A program made the position numbers and the translations under genes. From Methylophaga sp. (lineage in GTDB: Bacteria; Pseudomonadota; Gammaproteobacteria; Nitrosococcales; Methylophagaceae): DNA of 64,000 bases. The stretch is from positions 186,001 through 250,000 of the forward strand of contig JAFIFW010000005.1 in NCBI GenBank assembly GCA_020831825.1, written 5' to 3'. Positions 23,328 to 34,086 of the stretch are shown here, one piece after another; the stretch's first letter is position 1, and every line of letters begins with the position of its first letter. Below the pieces are notes generated by a model. It did no database searches, was not told the DNA's origin, and worked only from the letters and a program-made list of their open reading frames with translations.

Positions 23328-25916
23328 ATGAACGACAGCGATTTTGTCTCAACCGGTATTCCCGGCCTGGATGATATTCTTGATGGGCTGCGCATTGGCG
23401 ACAATGTGGTCTGGCGCCTGCACGATATCGAAGACTATCAACGACTGGTGCAGCCCTTTGTCAAGGCAGCTCAGCAAAACCAGCGGCGGATCATTTATCT
23501 GCGCTTTGCCAAGCACCCAGCCGTTATCGATGACCAGCCGCAGGTTCAGCGAGTTGACATCGATGCTCTCAGTGGCTTTGAGAGCTTTACCAGCCATGTC
23601 TGGCAACTGATCCAGCAGCATGGGCCAGGCGCTTTTTATGTCTGCGACAGCCTGAGTGACCTGCTCAATGCCTGGGCCACCGATCACATGGTAGGTCATT
23701 TTTTTCGAGTTATCTGTCCTTTACTCTACCAGCTGGATACGGTGGCGTACTTCGCCTTGCATAGTGGCGCACATTCTGACATCACGCTGTCGCGAATTCG
23801 CCAGACCACTCAGGTGATGATTGACTTGCACCGCGCCGGCAACGACACCCAGATTCAGCCGATCAAGGTCTGGAAACGATACTCGCCGACCATGTTTTTG
23901 CCGCACCATCAGCGTCACGGTCAGTTTATTCCAGTAACTGACAGCACGGATGCCGCCAGATTACAGGCACTCATCGAGCAGGATAGTCTTCAGCATCGCT
24001 CGGAACGAGCACTGGACTATTGGGACCGATTGTTTATCTCAGCGGCTGAACAATGTGCTGTCGACTGCGATGACCCGGCAGTTGCCGATACCAAACAGCA
24101 AATCATCCAAGTCATGTTGAGCCGTGATCCTCGGATGCGAGCGTTGCTGAATAATTACTTCAGCCTCGGTGATCTAATAGCCATCCGCGAGCGGCTGATC
24201 GGCAGCGGTTATATCGGTGGCAAGGCGTTGGGCATGTTGCTGGCACGACAGATGTTGCTGTCCACCGACGCCGAATACTGGCTTGGCCGACTCGATCCGC
24301 ATGATTCGTTTTATATCGGCTCAGATTTGTTCTATGCCTTTCTGGTGCACAACCAGTGCTGGTCAAGCCTGATGCAGCAGCGCACTGACCAGGGTTACTA
24401 TTCAGAGGCACCGATATTGGCCGAACAAATCCTGTCGGGCTGCATGCCGGAAGAGATTGTCCTCGAACTTCAAGCACTGCTCGATCACTTCGGGCAGTAT
24501 CCTATTCTAATTCGATCCAGCAGCCTGCAAGAGGATAGTTTTGGTGCCGCCTTTGCCGGCAAGTACGACAGTATTTTTCTCAGCAATCAGGGCAGTCCGG
24601 AACAGCGGCTGTCAGCACTGGTCTCGGCCATCAAGCAAATCTACGCATCGACGATGAATCAGGATGCGCTGCGTTATCGGGAACGGCGTGGCCTTGCCTG
24701 CGTAGAAGAACCGATGGCCTTGCTGGTGCAACGCGTGAATGGCCGCTACCACGGCAATTACTATCTACCAGACGCGGCTGCCGTTGGAGTGTCCCGCAAC
24801 TGCTTTATCTGGCATCCGGACATGCAGCCATGCGCTGGCATGCTGCGTCTTGTTATGGGTCTCGGTACCCGTGCTGTTGACCGAATCCAGAGCGATCATG
24901 CCTGTGTCGTGGCGTTGGACCAGCCAATGCTGCGGCCCTACCGCAGTCAGCAAGAACAATATCAATTCTGTCAGCAGCTAGTTGATCTGATCGATGTCCA
25001 TCAGCAGCAGGGCGTTCAAACGCTGTCGCTACGCAAACTGTTGCAGGAGCTGGACAATCGCTTACCGATTCAGCAACTGGCTGTGCAGGATCATGTCGCT
25101 TCACGTCGTGCCCGTGAACTCGGTGACAGCAGCGCGATCTGGCGCCTGACCTTTGAACCCTTGCTCAAAGACACCGATTTTGTCGCCCTCACGCAAACGA
25201 TGCTGGCAACGCTTGAGGCTTGTTATGACCAGCCTGTCGATATCGAATTTACCGTCAACCTGTCAGGGGCGGTACCACACATCAACCTGGTGCAGTGCCG
25301 GCCGATGTCAATAGACGATGCCGCTCATCCGGCGGGCCTGGCGACAGACATCAGTGCCGACAATATCCTGTTCGAAAATAATGGCCAGTTCATGGGTAGC
25401 GGTCCGCCTTTGCAACTTGATTATCTATTGTATGTCCCAGCTGAACAGTTTGCCCAGCTGACGCATAGCCAGCGTTTTACGCTGGCAAAGCGCATCGGCG
25501 CGGTCTGCAATGCGCTGCCACCGGATGCCTGCATTATGCTGATTGGCCCTGGTCGCTGGGGGACATCCAGCCCTGAGCTTGGCATTCCCGTGCGCTATGC
25601 TGACATCAACAGGGTGGCTGTTCTGGTCGAAGTCGCCGACCTGGGCAATGGCCTGATTCCCGACTTATCGTTCGGCTCGCACTTTTTCCAAGATCTGGTC
25701 GAATCCGGAACACGCTATGCAGCCCTGTTTCCTAATGATGCCGACTGCTTTTTTCAGCCACACTGGCTAGATAAGCAGCCGGCTATCGACCTTGGCTCAG
25801 TGTTGGAAGCTGAAACTACTTTGCCAGATTGTTTGCAGGTTTATGCGCTGATCGGGCAACAAGTGTTTGTCATCTCCGATATAGTAGCCCAGAAAATTAC
25901 CTGCCTGCAGAAATGA
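23328..25916 (+). CDS. KaiC-like (degenerate) plus PEP/pyruvate-binding (PPDK-N) domain protein of unknown function
   Basis: 862 residues from ATG 23328. Residues 1-170 resemble a KaiC/RecA-type domain (STGIPGLDDILDGLRIGD; Walker B-like GAFYVCDSLSDLL), but the Walker A GKT is missing. Residues about 285-640 match the ATP-grasp PPDK N-terminal domain: GYIGGKALGMLLAR and ILIRSSSLQEDSFGAAFAGK. A conserved C-terminal region follows with GPGRWGTSSPELGIPV near residue 741 and PDLSFGSHFFQDLVESGTRY. The phosphohistidine and PEP-barrel domains of real PEP synthase are absent, so it cannot be a complete dikinase. It follows purK on the same strand after a hairpin. The ribosome-binding site is weak. Function unknown. 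Confidence 0.85.
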   Translation: MNDSDFVSTGIPGLDDILDGLRIGDNVVWRLHDIEDYQRLVQPFVKAAQQNQRRIIYLRFAKHPAVIDDQPQVQRVDIDALSGFESFTSHVWQLIQQHGPGAFYVCDSLSDLLNAWATDHMVGHFFRVICPLLYQLDTVAYFALHSGAHSDITLSRIRQTTQVMIDLHRAGNDTQIQPIKVWKRYSPTMFLPHHQRHGQFIPVTDSTDAARLQALIEQDSLQHRSERALDYWDRLFISAAEQCAVDCDDPAVADTKQQIIQVMLSRDPRMRALLNNYFSLGDLIAIRERLIGSGYIGGKALGMLLARQMLLSTDAEYWLGRLDPHDSFYIGSDLFYAFLVHNQCWSSLMQQRTDQGYYSEAPILAEQILSGCMPEEIVLELQALLDHFGQYPILIRSSSLQEDSFGAAFAGKYDSIFLSNQGSPEQRLSALVSAIKQIYASTMNQDALRYRERRGLACVEEPMALLVQRVNGRYHGNYYLPDAAAVGVSRNCFIWHPDMQPCAGMLRLVMGLGTRAVDRIQSDHACVVALDQPMLRPYRSQQEQYQFCQQLVDLIDVHQQQGVQTLSLRKLLQELDNRLPIQQLAVQDHVASRRARELGDSSAIWRLTFEPLLKDTDFVALTQTMLATLEACYDQPVDIEFTVNLSGAVPHINLVQCRPMSIDDAAHPAGLATDISADNILFENNGQFMGSGPPLQLDYLLYVPAEQFAQLTHSQRFTLAKRIGAVCNALPPDACIMLIGPGRWGTSSPELGIPVRYADINRVAVLVEVADLGNGLIPDLSFGSHFFQDLVESGTRYAALFPNDADCFFQPHWLDKQPAIDLGSVLEAETTLPDCLQVYALIGQQVFVISDIVAQKITCLQK

Positions 25917-25940
25917 CAAAGCGAACCGAAGCTCGCTTTG
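25917..25940. terminator. Convergent hairpin between the PPDK-N protein gene and gdhA
   Basis: Perfect 8-bp stem CAAAGCGA / TCGCTTTG with an eight-base loop, directly after the stop codon of the plus-strand gene and 26 bases from the gdhA stop. No T-run; may serve both directions. Confidence 0.45.
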
Positions 25941-25965
25941 TGGTTGCTAGGACATCCAGCCAGGC

Positions 25966-27330
<1,365 letters not shown>

Positions 27331-27379
27331 TTATAGTATCGTCAAAGCTAAAAATGTTTTGATAAAATCACGTAACTAT

Positions 27380-27425
27380 GCACCAAAATGGCCACCCGCA
27401 TCAAATCAGTGCAACAAATGCACTG
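27380..27425. promoter_or_regulatory. NtrC-like site and adjacent palindrome upstream of gdhA
   Basis: GCACCAAAATGGCCA (27380-27394) matches the NtrC consensus at 12 of 15 positions. Twelve bases on lies a perfect palindrome CAGTGCA-ACAAA-TGCACTG (27407-27425). Both fall in the divergent space between gdhA (start 27315) and the SelW-like gene (start 27497). No sigma-54 promoter is evident, so repression is as likely as activation. Confidence 0.45.
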
Positions 27426-27496
27426 CTTGACCTCTACCAGCCAAAGTAGTGGGTAGTTGCTCTAACCACATGATCAAACAACCGGAACGTTCTGCC

Positions 27497-27781
27497 ATGA
27501 ACCACCAGCATCAGGTCACCATTCACTATTGTCAGCAGTGTCGTTGGCTTTTGCGCTCGACCTGGATGGCGCAAGAACTGCTGACAACCTTTGATGGTGA
27601 CATTGCCGAAGTCGTGCTCAAGCCCGGCACTGGCGGCATTTTTGAAGTGCGTGTGGATGATCAGCTTATCTGGTCCCGGAAGGATGAAGGCCGGTTTCCA
27701 GAACTTTCAGAGCTCAAACAAAAACTGCGGGACATTATCGACCCGCAGCGTGATTTAGGACATTCCGACAAGAAAAATTAA
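27497..27781 (+). CDS. SelT/SelW/SelH-family (Rdx) thioredoxin-fold protein
   Basis: 94 residues from ATG 27497; an upstream ATG at 27470 would add nine. The redox motif is YCQQCRW near residue 11, where selenoproteins of the family have selenocysteine, here cysteine. The C-terminal half (GTGGIFEVRVDDQLIWSRKD, then FPELSELKQ) fits the family. The exact function in bacteria is unsettled. Its stop codon overlaps that of topA (opposite strand) by four bases. Confidence 0.88.
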   Translation: MNHQHQVTIHYCQQCRWLLRSTWMAQELLTTFDGDIAEVVLKPGTGGIFEVRVDDQLIWSRKDEGRFPELSELKQKLRDIIDPQRDLGHSDKKN

Positions 27782-30063
27782 TCAGCCGGTTCGACTTTTT
27801 CGCTGTAGCCGCATTCTTTCTGCGGACAGACTTTTTCGGTGCCTTTGCTCTTGGTGGTTTTCAGCGTCAAAATTGGCCAATTACAATTCGGACATGGCTC
27901 CTTAAGCGGCTCATTCCACAGCGCATAGTCACAAGTCGGATATTCTGAGCAGGAATAAAACACCTTGCCGCGTCTTGATTTACGGGTCAGGATTTCGCCC
28001 TTGTTGCATTTCGGGCAGGTCACACCGGTGTTGACCGGTTGATCCAACGACTCGATATGTTTGCATTTTGGATAGCTGCTGCAACCGATGAACTTGCCGT
28101 ATTTACCGGTTCGAATCCACAGATCAGAATCACATTTGGGACATTTACGCCCTTCAACCACTTCGGGCTCACTGGCACTGGTTTCCTCGCCATTGATATT
28201 GCGGGTGTAGTCACATTCCGGATAACCGGTACAACCAATAAAACGGCCGCTGCGCCCCAGACGACTGGACAATTTTTTGCCACACTTTGGGCAGTCCTCA
28301 TCAAGCAGCTCTTGTGTCACATCACTCCGCTGCACTTCCTTGTCTTTGGTTTCAACCTGTTCCTTGAATGGCCCCCAGAAATTTCGCAACAGCGGGATCC
28401 ACTCTTCTTCGCCTCGCGATACCGCATCCAGCTCATCCTCAAGCTTGGCAGTAAAGTCGTAATCCACATAGCGGGTGAAATGTTCAACCAGAAACTTGCC
28501 CACTACACGGCCTACATCCGTCGGATGAAAACGCTTGTTCAGCAATTCCACATATTCACGCTGCAACAAGGTCGAAATGATGCTGGCATAGGTCGAAGGT
28601 CGACCGATGTCATGCTCTTCCAATGACTTGACCAGACTGGCTTCACTGTAACGTGGTGGTGGTTCGGTAAAATGCTGCTCCGGGCGAATATTGACAAGCG
28701 TCACGACCTGTCCCACCTCCATCGGTGGCAACAGCTTTTCATCCTTGTCATCGGCGCTGTCGTCACGGCTTTCCATGTAGATACTCATAAAGCCGGGATT
28801 AACAACTGTCGAACCGGTTGCTCTGAAGGTATTTCCCTTGCCACAGGCCATATCCACGGCAACAGTGTTTAGCGTGGCATGAACCATCTGACTGGCCATG
28901 GTGCGCTGCCAGATCAAGGTATACAGTTTGAGTTGATCAGCTGACAGGTAAGCCTTCATGTCTTCTGGTGTGCGTTCTACTGAAGTCGGGCGGACGGCCT
29001 CATGCGCTTCTTGGGCATTTTTTGACTTGGTTTTGTATTCATGAGGCTTGGATGGCACCGACTGACTACCGTATTTGCTGGTAATCAACCGGCGAATCTC
29101 AGATACCGCTTCAGCCGCCAAGGCTACCGAATCGGTACGCATATAGGTGATAAGACCAACCGCGCCCTCGCCGGTATCAACACCTTCGTACAGCTGCTGT
29201 GCCACACTCATGGTTCGTTGCGCGCCAAAGCCCAGCTTGCGTGAGGCTTCCTGTTGCAAGGTTGAGGTAGTAAAAGGCGCCGAAGGATTGCGTTTGCGTT
29301 GTTTTTTCTCGACCTCTGTGACCAGCAGCTTGCCCTGCGCTGCCTGATTCAGATCGGTGACAACCTGGTTTGCCTGCGCGGCATTATCAACTGAAAACTG
29401 ACTCAGTTTTTTATTTTCAAAATGGGTTAGCTTAGCCTGAAACGGTTTTGTTTCGGCCTCAACATCTGCTTCGATAGTCCAGTATTCGCGTGCCTTAAAT
29501 GCTTCAATTTCCAGCTCACGTTCAACAATCATGCGCAAGGCAGGACTTTGAACACGCCCTGCGGACAAACCCCGGCGAACTTTTTTCCAAAGCAATGGCG
29601 ACAAGGTGAAGCCGACCAGATAATCCAAGGCTCGTCTTGCCTGTTGGGCATTAACCAGATGCATCGACAGCTCACGGGGGTTTGCTACCGCATCGTTGAC
29701 TGCCTGCTTGGTAATTTCATGGAACACTACCCGATGTGTTTCTTTGTTCTTCAACACACCTTTTTTCTTGAGCAATTCGAACAAATGCCAGGAAATGGCT
29801 TCTCCCTCGCGATCCGGATCGGTTGCCAGATAGAGCGCATCAGCATTTTTCATTGCCTTGGCAATCGCCTCGACATGCTTGCTGTTTCGGTCAATGATTT
29901 GATACTTCATGGCAAAATCATTGACCGGATCAACCGCCCCTTCTTTTGGCAACAAGTCTCGCACGTGCCCGTAGGAGGCTAGCACCTCGACATCTTTGCC
30001 AAGGTATTTCTTGATGGTCTTGGCCTTGGCCGGAGACTCAACGATGACGAGTTTTTTTCCCAT
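27778..30063 (-). CDS. topA: DNA topoisomerase I TopA
   Basis: Relaxes negative supercoils. 761 residues from ATG 30063 (MGKKLVIVESPAKAKTIKKYL); the frame reaches 30078 but the internal ATG is the family start. TOPRIM domain at the N-terminus with DPDREGEAISWHL, catalytic tyrosine in ITYMRTDS (about residue 315), and three C-terminal four-cysteine zinc ribbons of the CPKCG/CSEYPTCDY type. Monocistronic by appearance, with the smg terminator directly upstream. Confidence 0.97.
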   Translation of the reverse strand: MGKKLVIVESPAKAKTIKKYLGKDVEVLASYGHVRDLLPKEGAVDPVNDFAMKYQIIDRNSKHVEAIAKAMKNADALYLATDPDREGEAISWHLFELLKKKGVLKNKETHRVVFHEITKQAVNDAVANPRELSMHLVNAQQARRALDYLVGFTLSPLLWKKVRRGLSAGRVQSPALRMIVERELEIEAFKAREYWTIEADVEAETKPFQAKLTHFENKKLSQFSVDNAAQANQVVTDLNQAAQGKLLVTEVEKKQRKRNPSAPFTTSTLQQEASRKLGFGAQRTMSVAQQLYEGVDTGEGAVGLITYMRTDSVALAAEAVSEIRRLITSKYGSQSVPSKPHEYKTKSKNAQEAHEAVRPTSVERTPEDMKAYLSADQLKLYTLIWQRTMASQMVHATLNTVAVDMACGKGNTFRATGSTVVNPGFMSIYMESRDDSADDKDEKLLPPMEVGQVVTLVNIRPEQHFTEPPPRYSEASLVKSLEEHDIGRPSTYASIISTLLQREYVELLNKRFHPTDVGRVVGKFLVEHFTRYVDYDFTAKLEDELDAVSRGEEEWIPLLRNFWGPFKEQVETKDKEVQRSDVTQELLDEDCPKCGKKLSSRLGRSGRFIGCTGYPECDYTRNINGEETSASEPEVVEGRKCPKCDSDLWIRTGKYGKFIGCSSYPKCKHIESLDQPVNTGVTCPKCNKGEILTRKSRRGKVFYSCSEYPTCDYALWNEPLKEPCPNCNWPILTLKTTKSKGTEKVCPQKECGYSEKVEPAD

Positions 30064-30103
30064 AAATATCAATACCAAAAAACAAAAGGCTCTTAAACAA
30101 CAA

Positions 30104-30123
30104 AGCCCGTTACAAGACGGGCT
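30104..30123 (-). terminator. Terminator after smg
   Basis: Minus-strand hairpin AGCCCGT-N6-ACGGGCT followed by TTTGTTGTTT, 32 bases beyond the smg stop and before topA. It separates the LysM-dprA-smg operon from topA. Confidence 0.7.
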
Positions 30124-30154
30124 AAGTGTGAAGAATAGCGAAGGAGGTATGCCG

Positions 30155-30622
30155 TCAGTGGATCACGGCTTCAAGATCTTCAAACACCAGATCCTCCATC
30201 CAGGCATAAGCCACTTCACGACCGGGCTGGTAAAACAGTACCATCAAAACCACCCATTTGAGCTGATCCAGATCGATTTCATCTGTTTCCAGCGCCATGA
30301 CTCTCTCAATGACTATTTCGCGGGTATCAGTATCCAGTACACCGACCTGCTCCAAAAAGAGCAAATAGCCACGACACTGAACATCCAGTTTTTCCAGCTC
30401 CGCAGGCATAAACATGCGCATGCTGGCGTTGATGCTAGGTTGTTCTCCCGCAAGCACCGTCATGCTGTCCAGCCAGTCCAGTGCCTTACTGATTTCCTTT
30501 TCCTGAAAGCCAATCTGCTCAAGTTCGAGTTCCAACGCGTCCTTGTCTGGCTGTACGTTATCTTCCGAGTCTATGTAGTTCTCGAACAGATACAACAGCA
30601 CATCAATTACGTTTTCTTTCAT
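30155..30622 (-). CDS. smg: DUF494 family protein Smg
   Basis: 155 residues from ATG 30622 (MKENVIDVLLYLFENYID), the family's typical start. Acidic and helical throughout, with WVVLMVLFYQPGREVAYAWMEDLVF near the C-terminus. Its conserved place next to dprA and topA is the main clue; the molecular function is not established. Confidence 0.92.
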   Translation of the reverse strand: MKENVIDVLLYLFENYIDSEDNVQPDKDALELELEQIGFQEKEISKALDWLDSMTVLAGEQPSINASMRMFMPAELEKLDVQCRGYLLFLEQVGVLDTDTREIVIERVMALETDEIDLDQLKWVVLMVLFYQPGREVAYAWMEDLVFEDLEAVIH

Positions 30623-30631
30623 CAATCTCTC

Positions 30632-31750
30632 TCATGAGCCGGTGCGAACATAGCGCCCACCCGGCATTGAAGCGACCTGGCCATTGAGCTCCAGTAATAA
30701 CAGCATGGATGAAACCGCATCAGCCGTCAATCCACTGCGGGCTATCAGTGTGTCTACATGAGTCGGGTCGTACCCAAGATGCGCAAACAGTGCCTGATAG
30801 TCTACATCCGCAGAAATATTTTCCTTGTGATTGATAACTTGCGCCGCTTCTGAGCTGATAGAGACTGCTGCCAGCGCTCCTAGTTCCTCAATGATATCAT
30901 TCGCTGTCTCAACGAGTTTTGCACCTTCACGAATCAGTTGATGGCAGCCTCTTGCCAATGGGTTGTGAATCGATCCAGGAATGGCAAATACCTCTCGACC
31001 TTGTTCCAATGCCATTCTGGCAGTAATCAATGAACCACTCTTCAATGCCGCTTCAACCACTAATGTGCCCAACGCCAATCCGCTGATGATTCGATTACGC
31101 CTCGGGAAGTTTTCCGGTCGGGGCGACGTTCCCAACGGAAACTCTGAAACAATCAGACCATTGTCGGTAATGTCGTGTGCCAACTGACGATGACTAGCGG
31201 GATAAACACGGTCCAGTCCGGTACCAACAACTGCAATGGTCTTGCCACCACCAGCCAGCGCGCCTTTATGAGCCGCCGCATCAATACCTGTCGCCAAACC
31301 ACTGGTGATCACCAGCTCTCCCTGGCTCAAATAATGTGCAAAATCATAAGCCAGATCCTGCCCTGAGGTTGAAGGGTTTCGACTGCCGACAACAGCAAGT
31401 TGCCACTTTGATAGCAAGCTGATGTCACCATGTGCAAAAATCAGCGGCGGCGGATCAGAAATTTCTCTGAGTAGTATAGGATAGCGGGGATCGTTAAAGG
31501 TGATCAGGTGACGCTTGGAATCAGACTCCAGCCAGTCCATGTCTTTCTCGACCGAATCCCAGTCGGCAGCCAACAGGGACTGGTGGAGATCGGGGGCGAT
31601 TTTGCGTGCCAACTCCGGATTGTGAAACACCTGCAAAGGCTCACTGAAGTGATCGAGGATGCGGCCGTAAGTGACTGGGCCCACACCTGAAATCCTTTGC
31701 AGTGCCAGCCAGCAGGCTGTTTTGAGCTGTTCGCCGCTGAATCTGTCCAG
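30632..31750 (-). CDS. dprA: DNA processing protein DprA, probable non-ATG start
   Basis: Loads RecA on incoming single-stranded DNA in transformation. Rossmann-like domain with LAVVGSRNPSTSGQDLA, SGLATGIDAAAHKGAL, and FPRRNRIISGLALGTLVVEA; a C-terminal winged helix follows (about 290-370). The first ordinary start in frame is GTG 31684, but upstream codons read LKTACWLALQRISGVGPVTYG, the conserved family N-terminus. That stretch has only ATT 31753 or CTG 31750 as starts, just after TAGGAG (31762-31757), which includes the stop of the LysM gene. CTG has the better spacing (6 bases), giving 372 residues. The start is inferred. Confidence 0.9.
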   Translation of the reverse strand: MDRFSGEQLKTACWLALQRISGVGPVTYGRILDHFSEPLQVFHNPELARKIAPDLHQSLLAADWDSVEKDMDWLESDSKRHLITFNDPRYPILLREISDPPPLIFAHGDISLLSKWQLAVVGSRNPSTSGQDLAYDFAHYLSQGELVITSGLATGIDAAAHKGALAGGGKTIAVVGTGLDRVYPASHRQLAHDITDNGLIVSEFPLGTSPRPENFPRRNRIISGLALGTLVVEAALKSGSLITARMALEQGREVFAIPGSIHNPLARGCHQLIREGAKLVETANDIIEELGALAAVSISSEAAQVINHKENISADVDYQALFAHLGYDPTHVDTLIARSGLTADAVSSMLLLLELNGQVASMPGGRYVRTGS

Positions 31751-31759
31751 AATCGTCTC

Positions 31760-32794
31760 CTATAAATCTACCGATCTGATTTTGTCGTGAATGTTGATTG
31801 CCGTCGAAGCCTTCATGACAATGGCATAGCTGACTTTGTCAAAGACCCGGAAAACCATCGCGATACCGGCATGTTCTTCGGGCAATGTCACCATCGCATT
31901 TCGCTCCTGAGTCACGGTATCGCGAATGGTCTCGCCGCGTTTATAGACCGAAAAGACATGTCCTGTTTCAAGACCCTCGCGCGCACCTCTATTCAGCACA
32001 ACGATTTGATATTGCCCTATCTGCGATACGCCATCGACCACTGAAATGATGCTGCCATCGATGTCCTGTTGAGGCCTGCGCGGGAAGAAGGTCAGATCAA
32101 AACTGTCTTCATCCGCCTCCAGCAAGCGATCACCCACCATGACTTCCCGAGTGGTATTAATCAATCGCAACGTTGATGGGTCGCCGCCTCTGGTTACAGC
32201 ACCTTCCCCGGTATAAATAGCTTCGTAGCCCAAAAGTTCACCTGTATCTGGGTCCTTGTAAGCATCCCCAGGTCTGAAAATACTGAAGACTTCACTATCA
32301 TAAGCATCTGTACCACGGGCATAGATAGTGTCGCCGGCACCGGTGATGATTCGCTCATCTGCCGTGGCAACCACATAAGGTGCCTGTTCCAACAACTCTT
32401 CGCCAACCACGCGCGGCTTGCTTAGGAATGGGCCAATCAGAGACAGCGGGATGGCAGGGATTGCTGCTTCGGGCGTGATATCTCTGATTTGTGGTGACAT
32501 GCGATACGCGGGCAAACCTCTGGAAAGTTCCAGTACGGGTCGGCCATCACGCCACACCAGTGTCAATTCATCGCCGGGGTAAATAAGGTGCGGGTTTTCC
32601 ACCTGTGGGTTGGCATACCAGATGTCAGGCCAATGCCAGGGATGCTTCAGAAACTTCCCTGATATGTCCCAAAGTGTGTCACCTTTCTGGACGACATAGC
32701 GATCCGGGTGATTCGGATTCAGCTCAAGGTTGTTGGCAATCAGCGGTAAACTCAGTGTCAGCAACAACAGGCTTAGAAAAATGCGACGAATCAT
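31760..32794 (-). CDS. LysM domain cell-envelope protein
   Basis: 344 residues from ATG 32794, with GAGGA upstream. A signal peptide (RRIFLSLLLLTLSLPLIA) precedes a LysM domain at about 33-80 (YVVQKGDTLWDISGKFL, then HLIYPGDELTL), which binds peptidoglycan. The remaining 260 residues are a beta-rich conserved region seen in LysM proteins next to dprA. Neighbour and length match the usual LysM-dprA-smg-topA group. Precise role unknown; probably periplasmic and cell-wall associated. Confidence 0.9.
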   Translation of the reverse strand: MIRRIFLSLLLLTLSLPLIANNLELNPNHPDRYVVQKGDTLWDISGKFLKHPWHWPDIWYANPQVENPHLIYPGDELTLVWRDGRPVLELSRGLPAYRMSPQIRDITPEAAIPAIPLSLIGPFLSKPRVVGEELLEQAPYVVATADERIITGAGDTIYARGTDAYDSEVFSIFRPGDAYKDPDTGELLGYEAIYTGEGAVTRGGDPSTLRLINTTREVMVGDRLLEADEDSFDLTFFPRRPQQDIDGSIISVVDGVSQIGQYQIVVLNRGAREGLETGHVFSVYKRGETIRDTVTQERNAMVTLPEEHAGIAMVFRVFDKVSYAIVMKASTAINIHDKIRSVDL

Positions 32795-32992
32795 AGTTTG
32801 GTCCTCGTAGAGTCGGGCTGTCCGGATCCCGACATAGTAGACAAGCAACACTGCTAGTGTGGTATAACCTCAGACACATATCAAGCGATGTGCATAATAA
32901 AAACACTGACCCACCAAACATGGCAAGGCTTGGAGTTTTGGCAACAGACCCTGTGCAGCTCTAGGCTTGCAGATAAAACGAGAGTTTGCCCC

Positions 32993-33316
32993 ATGAAGAA
33001 TATGTTCCTTACTGCTCTTACAGCACTGGTCGGCCTGAATGCTCAGGTAGCAATTGCTCAAGGAGACGTCTCGGCTGGCAAAGCTGGATCGGCCATTTGT
33101 GCAACATGTCACGGCGCAAATGGCATTGCCACTATGCCGAACTATCCTAATCTCGCCGGACAGAATTACGAGTACCTGGTCTCTGCTTTAACCGCCTACC
33201 GTGACAAACAACGTCACGGCCAAATGGCTATGATCATGCAAGTGCAGGCAAGCAATCTCAGTGATGAAGACATTCGTAACCTTTCTGCATTCTATTCAAG
33301 CCTCAAGCCAGAATAG
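32993..33316 (+). CDS. Small periplasmic class I cytochrome c
   Basis: 107 residues from ATG 32993. Signal peptide ending near QVAIA (about residue 22), a single haem-binding CATCHG motif, and a distal methionine in GQMAMIMQ. The sequence [16 protein letters not shown] with [15 protein letters not shown] matches the c553/c4-like half-domain family. It carries electrons in the periplasm; the partner is unknown. It stands alone between the LysM gene and def. Confidence 0.93.
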   Translation: MKNMFLTALTALVGLNAQVAIAQGDVSAGKAGSAICATCHGANGIATMPNYPNLAGQNYEYLVSALTAYRDKQRHGQMAMIMQVQASNLSDEDIRNLSAFYSSLKPE

Positions 33317-33431
33317 TCTATTCATCGCCGCTAGCAGTGATGGCTATCGACAATCAACAGATCTTATAATACGAAAACTCTGGACCATGAAACGAGGTCT
33401 GAGTGGTGTTTTCTGACATAATGGTATCTGC

Positions 33432-33935
33432 ATGGCACTGATGAACATTTTGCACTTTCCTGACCCAAGGCTGCGAAACATTGCCCAGCCTGTTCATGAG
33501 GTTGATGACGAAGTACGTCAGCTGGCAACGGACATGCTGGAAACCATGTATGCAGCACCGGGTATCGGCCTGGCAGCGATTCAAGTGAACGTCGACAAGC
33601 GAGTGATCGTCATTGATATCTCGGAAGACCAAAGTCAACCACTGACTTTAATCAACCCGGAAATCATTGCAGCCGAGGGTGAGCGTGAGTATCAGGAAGG
33701 CTGCCTGTCCGTTCCGGAAGCTTATGAAACTGTCAGCCGTGCTGACACGATTCAGGTCAAGGCGCTGAATTTACAAGGCGAAGTGCAAGAGTTTGAAGCC
33801 GAGGGCTTACTGGCAACCTGTATCCAGCACGAAATTGATCACCTCGACGGAAAGCTGTTTGTCGACTATCTGAGTAATCTCAAACGTCAGCGCATCAAAA
33901 AACGTCTGGAAAAACACCAGAAACAGAAGCTTTGA
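33432..33935 (+). CDS. def: Peptide deformylase
   Basis: Removes the formyl group from nascent proteins. 167 residues; motif 1 GIGLAAIQ, motif 2 EGCLS with the metal cysteine, motif 3 HEIDH with the two metal histidines. An ATG at 33441 is an alternative start. First of the def-fmt-rsmB group. Confidence 0.97.
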   Translation: MALMNILHFPDPRLRNIAQPVHEVDDEVRQLATDMLETMYAAPGIGLAAIQVNVDKRVIVIDISEDQSQPLTLINPEIIAAEGEREYQEGCLSVPEAYETVSRADTIQVKALNLQGEVQEFEAEGLLATCIQHEIDHLDGKLFVDYLSNLKRQRIKKRLEKHQKQKL

Positions 33936-34086
33936 ACCCAGCCCTCCTCTCCAGCCGCGAACCTTGTCTCGCAATTCCATGCAAGCGCGCTGGATAAGGC
34001 TGTTGTAGAATAGCCACAGCATCTCTTTTGCACCGGCCTGGACAAGCAAAGCGGCTAGTGATCGATCAACAGACCTGGGGACTTTA

